From Plakobranchus ocellatus (Eukaryota > Mollusca > Gastropoda > Plakobranchidae): DNA of 21,155 nucleotides. Below, piece by piece: positions 1 through 10,100 of the stretch. The stretch lies in NCBI GenBank assembly GCA_019648995.1, contig BLXT01001714.1, forward strand, positions 418,488-439,642. Reading direction: 5' to 3'. The notes beneath the pieces are model-generated. The model searched no databases, had not been told where the DNA came from, and was given only the letters and a program-made list of their open reading frames with translations. The position numbers and the translations under genes are program-made. Position 1 is the stretch's first letter, and every line of letters starts with the position of its first letter.

Positions 1-813
1 CCCAAAAAAAAAAAAAAGAAGAAAAAAACATATGTAGGCCTATTACCAGTATAGCCACAAATATTCAATACATAATGCAATAAAAAGATTCATGCACCAT
101 ATTATTTTACAATTTGATTAATTCTGTTTTTTCTTTTTACTTCACTGCAATCACATGGGGTAATGCAACATGCTTAGCAAATTTTTAATCAAAATTTCTA
201 TCTTACAAACTAAGTACATGTATATATGCATCACATAAGACTGATGAGTACAATACAACTTACATACATGAATCACAGAAGAAAACTAAAAGTTTTGTCA
301 TGAAACACAAAATATATTTAACTGAAACATTGAGACACTATAAGCCCCCTCCCTCGACCAAACAACGAAAAATCAGTGAGCTATTTTCTCACATTCTAGA
401 AAATAGGGACTGTTATTGGCAATACACCATGGTACATTAAAACAAATAGGTTTAATGAAACAAAAGTTGGATGAGTAGATGTATCGATCAGTTGATATTA
501 TTTTCAATACCTGAATATATTGTCTTGTTGGCTGTTGATTGTATTAATACACATAATGCAACACAGACGTGGGGAATGTAAAACCCTTAGGCAACATTTA
601 CCTTAAGTGAAATCATCTGAGCATCCATACATCTATAGCAACTACAGTGTTACTATAATAACAAATCAGTGGAGTGAAACTTTTAGGCTCTCAAAATGAA
701 AACTTGATATCATAAATCGTGATGATAATTAATTATAAATTGTAAAGTCATTTCTTGCTCCACGGTGTATTTAACTCAGAAAGATCTGCAATATTGCTGC
801 TTGAGAATAGATT
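1..813 (-). other. CLPB 3' UTR and downstream flank
   Basis: Non-coding, AT-rich sequence after the CLPB stop. On the minus strand the only common poly(A) signal variant I see is ATTAAA (plus-strand TTTAAT at 451-456), which would give a 3' UTR of roughly 380 nt. I found no minus-strand AATAAA before it. A poly-A tract lies at 4-29. No other gene or repeat is visible. Confidence 0.35.
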
Positions 814-1101
814 TTAAGTAGAAGGCATAGAGAATGGATTGCTTGTAAAGTCAAACTCCAAGTCTTTGTATTTCTTAGAATCAGAGGTCATGACTTGCAA
901 TTTGATGGTGGCTCCAGGCACTGTTCCTGTTGCGGCATCCATTATGGTACCAGACTTCTTTCCTCCAGCAGACTTGCTTGGCTGTTGAGCGCTGGGCAGG
1001 AGGTCATTACAATTAGAGACAACTATACGGATCTTGTTGCCTTTCTCTATGAGCTGCCTCTCATGTGCCATAGCTAACTGTGTAACTAACCTGCGTTCAA
1101 C
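814..1101 (-). CDS. CLPB: CLPB terminal coding exon and stop
   Basis: Begins after TTGCTCAG with GTT and reads [20 protein letters not shown], then 75 more residues ending NPFSMPST and TAA. The first half is the conserved small-domain helix and strand. The rest, roughly residues 30-60 of the exon, is a Ser/Lys/Gly-rich insert, followed by [19 protein letters not shown], a strand resembling the KLRLEI strand of vertebrate CLPB. The poorly conserved tail is typical of the family. Choosing the ATG at 1071 would miss the first ten exon residues. Confidence 0.9.
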   Translation of the reverse strand, partial: VERRLVTQLAMAHERQLIEKGNKIRIVVSNCNDLLPSAQQPSKSAGGKKSGTIMDAATGTVPGATIKLQVMTSDSKKYKDLEFDFTSNPFSMPST

Positions 1102-4100
1102 CTGAGCAATTGCAAAAAAGGAGTTATATATAAATTATACATATGGTTTAAATCCTATCATTGGAAGTTAAGACAAGTTTTTTTTTTATTTTCTCAAAGA
1201 TTAGTTTGAAAAATCTTGTGCTCAGGAAAGGAAAGATAAAATGTCCCTCTTTAGACATTTACTTTTATTGCACAAAATTCCATGCAGAGTACTTTTGTTC
1301 CATTGAAAATGCTAATGATTCAAGTTGCCAGAATATACCTAGCAAACTGAAATATTTCTTGTCACTAAGACAGAGTTTTGGGATAGTGGTAAAAACACAG
1401 ATGCACTTAGCATTTGCCTTGGGTCATAGCATTACAATATTATTAAGAAAACTCCTGACTTCTGTAAGAACACCAGTGCGCTTATCATACATGTAACTAA
1501 TTTTATAGCATAATCAACAATATGTGTATCGGTTTTTGGCATTTGAAAACTTCCTTTTGATTGAGCACTTATTGTTTATAGAAGCAAATAAGCATTTTAT
1601 ATGACCCAATCATTAGTACTTTTGACAAAAATGCAATGCCTTCACTCAGTGTAAGAGATCCATGAATTTAAAATGAATCATAGTATTTTTTGCAGCAAGT
1701 TTTGCAATCATGTGCCTTTTATTAGTTTTAATGCTAAGCCACTTTTGGCTCATTGTAATAGCATGAAACAAATAGCTTCAAGAAGCAACAAAAAAAAAAA
1801 CCCTCAATTTTTTCAGCAATGTCAATTTTAAGGTTTCACAAAGTCACCGAAAAAAAAAAAAGCTTTGTATGAAAATAGGCAAATCTTAATGGTACACTGC
1901 CAAAATCCTTATTGCCCTTTAACTTTGTTAAATTTTTACCTTCATTTGGGAAAAATTGCCAGTGTTAAAAAATATAAATTGCAAGACATGGTGCATCTCA
2001 TTTCAATTTTGTTTTGACAGAGCTTTTTTAGGCCATTTAAAATGCTTCTTATTTGAAAAGTTTCATATAAATTATAATAATCAATGACTTTCTTGACCTA
2101 TTCCTGCTATCATAATTAACTCATAGCTTTTGCAGTATTTCGCCATTTCTATACATTACACATTGTTCCAGGGTACATCCTGAACCATTTTCTACAGAAA
2201 AAAATGTTTGTCAGCAATAAATTCAGACCTGCCAACACCATTAGTGCTCACAGGAATATTCACCTCTACTCACACGAATATGCTAGCCCACTTTGATGTG
2301 GATCGATAAACCACACTACATTTTAATTCATATGCTTAACCATTGAAATTACCATAACTGTAAAGTATTATATCACTGGCTAATTAATAAACCTTTGATT
2401 CTCAAAGGTAACAAAAGTGTCTCCTACACACTGCCAACAGCCCAATACATGTAATATCAAGACTAAAAGACACGCTTAGGGTCTGGATGCTGAAGAATTT
2501 TATTTAAGGGGCATCCCAACTCAACATCTTGCTTGCACAATTAAAGGTTATACGGGAAAAAAAAAAAACCTATGAGACAAGTCTACAAAATCTCAGTAGG
2601 GGTGGCAATTCATTGCAAATTAATTAAATATAATGAAAACATGTACTCTAGATTGTGGTGGGAAATAATTCTTTGCAAAGATGAGCTATTGATATGAAAA
2701 ATAAAAGAACTGATATATCAACAACATAAGATTATAGGTGTGGACTTTGAAGTCAAAATGAGCTTACTAAGGCCTCACTCTTTTCTGGCATGGTTCCCAC
2801 AGCTTTCTATTACCTGTTTTCAAAGATCAAAATTAAAAAAAAAAAAGTAAAGTGGGTCCCACGCTTAGTCCAAGCATCGGAGAATTAGGAGTAGGGTCCT
2901 GATTGTTCTTAGCATACAGCATTTTGAGGTAGTTTGCCATTGCTTTCCTTGCTGCCTTTACTTTCGCCGGAAGGGGTCAAAATACTCTAAACTGGATATT
3001 CTCTTCCTCGGAAGTTTTATGAAATAATTATTTTTGTCATCCATCCAACAGGGCAGGTTTCCAGCTTATCCTTCACTACTTATAAACTTTGACACCAATC
3101 TTTTATTATAATTGCAAAGATCTATGGTCTAGATCTAATCTGAGCTTCGTGAACACTAAAGAATGTCTAAAAATAGAAGACATTGAGGCCTGTCTTAATC
3201 ATACCTAAATGATGGCTTTCAGATAGCGTTTCATATAATGCCCATTTTATTATCCCTGCCTTTCCGCTGTATGATGAAAACAATATTGTATAAATGAACA
3301 TAGAATCTAGGCCAAGATTTAGAGCTGACAGTGACATGTGCGCTTTAAGAAAAACTCAAGTTTTGCACTCTTCATTAGTTTTGCTTCAAATCCGAGATTC
3401 ATCAGAAAAAAAAATTTTTGTTTGCAGGGTATGATTTCACCATCTTAAAGTTTGAGATTGATGGATCATTGCACCTGGTTTATTGAACACAGTATCCATA
3501 TTATGTTCAACGATAAATTTTGAAATGTCAATGTTTCTTGGAACTGTACAAGGGACATCACTCCCATCAACATTATACTTAACTGCTTTGCCCCCAAAGC
3601 GAGCGCTGAAAATAGTGAAAGTGGCTGGCTTTTTATAAGCATTTGTGGAGCAAAATTGCTTTTTTAGTGAATATGTATAAAATGTTTTACAAGTCTTCAC
3701 ATTGGGTTAAATAAATCCTAAGTTTTTCTTATATATGTGACTGGTGTCTATATTTAGGTGATAGGCCTAGTGTAATTGAAAAACAGCATTTACTTGGCTG
3801 GTATAACTATGTTTCTTCTGTAGATATATGAAAACTAAACCACAAAAATGCCGATTTTGTCTCCTTGTCTTTTGAATTAATAAATTATTGGCTGCAGAAA
3901 GAAAAAAAAAAATCATCATGTCAGTGCATGTACATCACTTGCCTGCTATGAAAGTATTATAGTTTATTGGTATAAGGATGAGAATGTTGCATTTTAATGT
4001 AGTATGTACAGGGTCATGATGACAATCATTATCACAATGCTAAGGTTGACAACATATTGACGAAGGTGATGATGATGATGGAAGTGGTGATGATGATGGT

Positions 4101-7100
4101 TTTTTAGTGATTTTTTGATGAAAGTGGGAAGATAATGAAATAACACAATTTTATTTTTATTTGTAGAATAAATAAATGGTCTATTGCACTGCATACCTAT
4201 ATGTTTTGACCAATATATTACCAGTAACAAAACAAGAGTCGGCTCTCACAGTAAGACTCCAGTGAACATGAATAAGAATCCTAAAAGATGTAAACAATGA
4301 CACAAAAAATTAAAAATAAGATGTAAACACAAAAGTCTTTGAATTTGCTTGCAGATTTGGACAAGAAAACTTCGCTTTGATCTAGGTATACCACAGAGAT
4401 AAAATTGGTAGCTAGGCTGCTATTCTTGTACTGTACTGTTTTTGGCTCATGACATACTGGGAGGAGTAAAACTTTTCAACCGAAGCTTTTGTACTATATT
4501 ATAATTTTCATAATTGTCTATAAAAAAAAAAGATGCATTATGAGAGCCTCATATGTAGAGGTAGCTTGTTTGAAAAATAATTGAAACTTAGAAGACACAG
4601 TGTTGTTCTTGGCACATCACTTGCAGATAAGGTTAAACCGGTACTGAATGCTGGAAGCCATCAAAATACAAAAACCTACGTGGTATTTTTGAAAGGAGCA
4701 CTCAATTTCCTTCAATTTGTAATTTATCTGTTCTGCTGTTTCACGGCAACTGAAAGCCTAACTTTTAGTTCTCAGCCAGGTCCCACTGGGAAAACTCATT
4801 AACGAAAGTCAGTCAGGTCACTGTGGGATCAAAACTGGCCCTCTTGGTTAAAAATTTACCTGAGCTGCTAGCTTGTTGAGTAGAATTTTCACTGTTCTAT
4901 CTTTACGCTTACTAGCACTTTTTAAATTCTTATATTTACAATGTCATTTCATTTTATGACAGTTGATGGTCTCCATAATAAGTAAATGATTCGATTGATA
5001 CTTTTTTGTTGCTGTTTTCAATTGTAAGTTTTCTTTCCTAACACCGTTTAAGCAAGATGAAAAAATTGCTTTTCAATCAAAACTTGTACCTTCCAAAAAC
5101 CTATACTTTTTTTTTTTCTCATCCCACCGTGAAAAGTTTAAGCAATGGTATGAAATCAAAGAGAAAAGACAGCAGAAAAGAACAGTACCAAAATCACTCA
5201 AGAGTAAAGCGTTGATCAGAGTCAGTGAGTGAATAAAATGGTAAGCCGTTATCAATGAAGCTGTCAGTGGTCAGATAACAGGATGGCTCTAACAGACTAG
5301 TGTAGTGTGATCTCAATTCACACAGTGGTCAGATAACAGGACGGCTCTAACAGACTAGTGTAGTGTGATCTCAATTCAAATGGCGGTAGCAAATTACCCC
5401 AGTACATGTAGTAGGAAGATCGTGTTTGTCTTAATATAAGGATAAGGTTTCTCTTACAATGGTTTTGCTTCAAGATGTTTCACACCCAAGTTATATTTTT
5501 GTTTATAAAAGTTTCCCTCTTTATATCTCATTGATAACGATAATCTCCAAAGTGTTTTGTACATTAAATGTTGAGCACATTTATTTTTTTTTTTATTGTT
5601 CAATCTTACATGATTATCTGTCTCTCTCTCTGTGCTGTTTCATCAGCCACTGATAATGAAAAGTCTATACACATAGATAGGCCTACAAAAAGTATAACAT
5701 ATTCCTAATATATATGAATTTTTCATAGGCCTTTGTCATTTTCAAAAGAACAAAAATGAAGACATTTGACTAGAAATATTTGAAAACTGTAGATATATGA
5801 TGAGTAAGAATAATGAACCATTGCATCGCACATGGCTCTAAATAATAGTAAAAGTTACCAGTTAAGGCTATTTTTGAAAACTGACAACCAGTTAAAAGTT
5901 TCCAAAATTATTTTCAACTTTGGCAAAAAACAATCCCTTAACCTAAACCATGTAATATATTCTCTACAATTTAAACAAAATATTTGTTTCATTGCTTTGA
6001 GCTTAGGGTTAAGGTAATTTTTCTAAAAGTTTTAATTATGACATGCTATATAACTTGTTTCAAAAGTTTTACTCAAAGCCAATTTTTGCACCAAAATGTA
6101 CATCATGATCTTCTGAAAAGATGTATTAGAAAAAAGAAATATGTGGTAGAAAAAGCTCACAAATTGCATTTCAAAATACCTATGTGCCATTTTCCCCCTC
6201 TTTTACACTGTCCAAATCAGCCTGCTGTGAAGTGTCAATTTCAAACCCAAGTTAATAAAAAAATAACTAAAATTAACTTCAAAACCTTGTGAACAAGTCC
6301 CTTTATTTTATTTCTTTTTTTTTTTATTAAATATTTCACAGTAAAAACGATGAAGCAGCATATTGCACAAATCATTTTTATGCCCAACACAGTTATCTCC
6401 CCTTAGTTTCCCTACCTGAGGGGTAATTAATTACCCTCCTGACAGCCTTATCAGCCCTTACCTTAATCATTAAGGAGTGTATAAAAACTAAGTTCCAAGT
6501 ATAAAAGCAGCAAAAAGGGGAAACACTTATTGGTTTAAAAGATAAGAATCAAGTTTTAATTTAAAATGATTAACTATAAGTAACTTGCACAGTGACCCCT
6601 AACAGAACTTGCCTCATATTTGATCGAGCGAGCTCCATAATGTGGGTCAAATCCCTCTGCCAATGTATCTACAACTTGATGGTCCCAGATGAGATCAATA
6701 TTGTGCTTGCTTTTTGCCTGGAGTCACAAAGATAGAGAAATTAATAAAAATATGCAAATCACAATACAATTGCCAACTTCATCTCAACACAACATAGAGG
6801 GAAAGTGTTGAAATGTTTTGTTTTAAGGGCAAGTGTGGCACTCAGGGTGGTTTTCTTTATTTCTTAGATGATACCTTTATAGATGGTTTATTTGTTATAT
6901 ATGACCCCTAAAAAGTGATATAAACAAGCAAAATTACTTTTTTTTTCAATTACCATTGGCATGGCAACCGAAAAAAAATGTTGGCCATTTTGGATATAAA
7001 TATAATTTTAAAAGTCTTATAACTTTGAAACTAAATAAGATATCAACTTTTTCCAAACCGGGTTATATTTTTATGCTAAATTGGAAGATTTTCACGTAGG

Positions 7101-10100
7101 CTTTTGTTCTTAAAAAGAAAAGAGAAATTTTCATGAAATTTTGAAAAATATACATAAATAGCATGAAATTTTTGGATACATAAAAATTTGTAAAAAAAAA
7201 ATTATAGATGCGATTCCAAAAAACCTACATGCAAAGCAAGATATTACTGCCCTTAAACTTCATGACAACTTTCAGACAAATCTTATGAAAACACTGAGGT
7301 TATATTTATAAGAACATTTGTCTGAAAAAAAATCATTTTGAGTAAATGGCCGATAAAGTCTGAGCAAAAATATTTTGGTTTTCTGACCAGCTCCATACCA
7401 TAAGCCTCCTTCAGTTCTCTCAAGGTCTTCCTGTTGCGCCCATCTCCTTTCGGCCATTTTCTTACGTCCAGTTCATGCTGGCAGTCACTCACGCACTAAA
7501 CTGGCTAAAAAGTTCACTCAAAAGCCAACAAAGTATTATGCAGACAAATTAGCGTAAGAACAGGGGATCTCTATGTCACGCTGTGACATCAGATCTTCGC
7601 CTCGATTTCATTGGTGGTAAAAGCTCGCGGGGCTAATGGTCATGCACAAAACTAAGGAAGCGGCACTCTCCATTTATGCAAAATAAACGCCGGTGTAGTA
7701 AAAACCTTGGGAACTAGGGCAGACGCTCCATATATGGTAATGATTTATGAATGGAGCTCTTCCTGGAAAAATTTATCTAAATTTAGATATCCACATATGT
7801 ACTTTTTTTGGCATTGATAGGGAGGCGGAGACTTTAGACTTTCCATTGGTATGTAATATGCCTATGTTTTTCAAGGGGTAGCAGGCCTACATAGCTTGCA
7901 TAAACGGCAAATTTTGAAACATTTTTTGAAAATTGGTCAATTTTCTTGGAGTAGTAATTTTGAATTTAGAATAAAAGACATTGTTAGCTGAAGATAGGCA
8001 TAACAACACTCCTCAGATGATTACAAATTTGACAAACTTTACAAAACTACCTGCAGTCAAAATTTGACCTGGTGACCCAAATTGACCTTCAGCGCAAGTG
8101 TGGCTTCTGGAGAGGGGGGTTCTGAGGTCAATTTATGCAAGCTATGTAGACCTGCTACCCCTTGAAAAACATAGGCATATTATATACCAATGGAAAGTTC
8201 AAAGTCTCAGCCTTATTTCGCTTTTAGCGATAGTAAGGCAGTCACCGCTTTCGGTTTACCTCATGCTTAAAAAGGAGGAATTATTAGGAGGAAAAACGGG
8301 AAGCTCTTCAATTTCTTTTTAATTTAGCCGTTTTTGGTTTAGGTGTGGTGTACTGTAAGTGCATTTTGGCTGTTATGGCATGAATAGGGCTGCTTCATAA
8401 ACTACAGTGGACCTTGGATATAGCGAAATCAGCAAGAGTGGACTACAATTTCATAATAGCTAAGGTCATTGTTAGAGGACAAAAAAAAAACTTCAGGTTG
8501 TTAATATTAAGTGGAGTTGGTGCCCTATTTATAGGATTGATGAGTTCTACTGAAGTAAGGCTATCTTGCTGGTTACTGGTAGGATGGTGACATCTCCCTC
8601 ATTAGCACTCTCTTCTCTGGCTGTCTGTTGTAGAGAGGAGGCAATGTCAGCCAAAGACATTTCTGCGGTTTCATCACATTGATGTAGTTTTGAACAGAAA
8701 TTTGAGGGGAAAAATCAGTTATCCTTGCAAACTTCTCAAATAAGTTGGAGACCTTACTTAAACCTTTGTCCGCAGCCAGTGGTACTGGTAGCTCTTTTCC
8801 CTCAATCAGTTCGCCACTGTTCTTTTGAACAAAGCCAGCATACCTAAAGCAGTTCTGGATGGTGTCTGGGGTCACTTCATTCCAGGAGGCAGCTGCCATT
8901 ACCAAGGCATCAAGGAGGGACATTCTCAAGTGTGTCAGTGCTGGGAGACCACTAATGACTTGCTATGGTGCACTACAACTGTCCAACACCAGTGCTCACA
9001 GATCGACCCTGCATCAGAAAACACCTATCCTGTTTTTGTGCCCATTCTGTAAACAGAGAGCTGATCATCCACGCTTTCTTATTATGCCAATATGTAACAG
9101 GGAGTGTGTTTATGCCCTTGAAACATCGTGGTTGGCCAAATTTCATCAGCAAGGGGAGTTTTCCGCTTCCGCCCATGTTTGCTACACATAAGAGAGAGAC
9201 TCTAATTTTGTGAGCTTTCTGGCCACTGCACGTCTGTCCTTGAAACGTGAGGGACTTGTTAGGCAGACATTTGTAAAAGAGACCCACCTTATCCGCATTA
9301 CATACGTCCCCTAGGCTGTAATCCGCCAAAATTTTCTGTAATGTCTCCTCCCATTCTGATGTGTCAATGTCTTTAACTGACACAGCTTCACCACTCATGG
9401 TCTTGAAGATGATTACATGCCTTAGCTTGAACTGATCAAGCCATCCTCCGCTCAATTTACAGTGTGTGTGACCAAGTTCCTGAGCCAGCTGCTCGCCCTT
9501 CTCAATTAAAATAGGTCTGATATTGAAACATCCACCGTTCTTGCCTGAGAAACCAAATCTAAGAGCCTTGTCTACATCAGAGAATGTTGATATACACTGC
9601 TTTTTAAGTGATGAGTTCCTTGATTGACAGCAGCTCTTATCTTGTCTTTATTTTTCAAGATCGTTGAAAAAGAATGAAAGGAATGAGCAATGCCATGCTC
9701 TCTGCTTAATTCTGCTTTGCTCTTGGTTCCTTTCTCTACTTCTTCAATTAGCTTTAGTTTAGGGTCAAAAGATACTGATAGGCACTTTCTTTTGTTTGGT
9801 GCCATTTTAGTTTCACGGATCTCAATCTTAGTGGTAAATTTGTGATGAATAAGAAAACGAAGTTGCCACTCAGGCTGAAAGATTCACAATGGCTAAGCCA
9901 TTAACAAACACGAGATTTAAAGGGCAATACGATGTGCCAAAGTTCTTTAACACTGTGATCAGTGCCCACACCACACACGAGCAATACCTAGCATTCATGA
10001 TGCAAACCCTTAAGTGTTTATTTAGCCAATCACAAGATAACCTATTACGGTCAGCATTCTGTAACTCGTGTTAGCACACAAGATCTAGATTAGATCCAGT

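Larger units (their letters stand above)
1102..6612 (-). other. CLPB intron, 5511 bp, GC-AG
   Basis: Last intron of the gene. It holds a possible SINE-like stretch (about 2851-2999), one coding-like but unassigned ORF (3437-3700), a TGA/ATG microsatellite (4066-4099), an exact-period 58-bp tandem duplication (5265-5380), and many A or T homopolymers of 9-13 bases. The remainder (1110-2850, 4100-5260, 5381-6600) is AT-rich sequence in which I see no gene. Confidence 0.8.

Noticed and set aside
1161-1496. 111-residue plus-strand ORF
   Set aside because: Phe/Leu/Ser-rich, no motif, antisense to the CLPB intron directly beside the last exon; typical AT-rich chance ORF.
3994-4230. Minus-strand ORF with a His run
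   Set aside because: The His run is the translation of the GAT microsatellite at 4066-4099; the rest is AT-rich noise.
5984-6292. 102-residue plus-strand ORF
   Set aside because: No motif, AT-rich, intronic and antisense to CLPB; no splice or start context to support it.
6640-6660. GGGTCAAATCCC resembling a tRNA B box
   Set aside because: It lies in the CLPB sensor-2 exon and has no A box or cloverleaf around it.
6825-7258. Possible MITE with TTTAAGGGCA ends
   Set aside because: Only about 10-12 bases match inversely, and no clear target duplication was found.
8098-8322. Plus-strand ORF with a hydrophobic stretch
   Set aside because: It crosses the right arm of the fold-back element and has no family resemblance.
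8825-9213. Overlapping plus-strand ORFs
   Set aside because: They are antisense shadows of the Tigger transposase relic.
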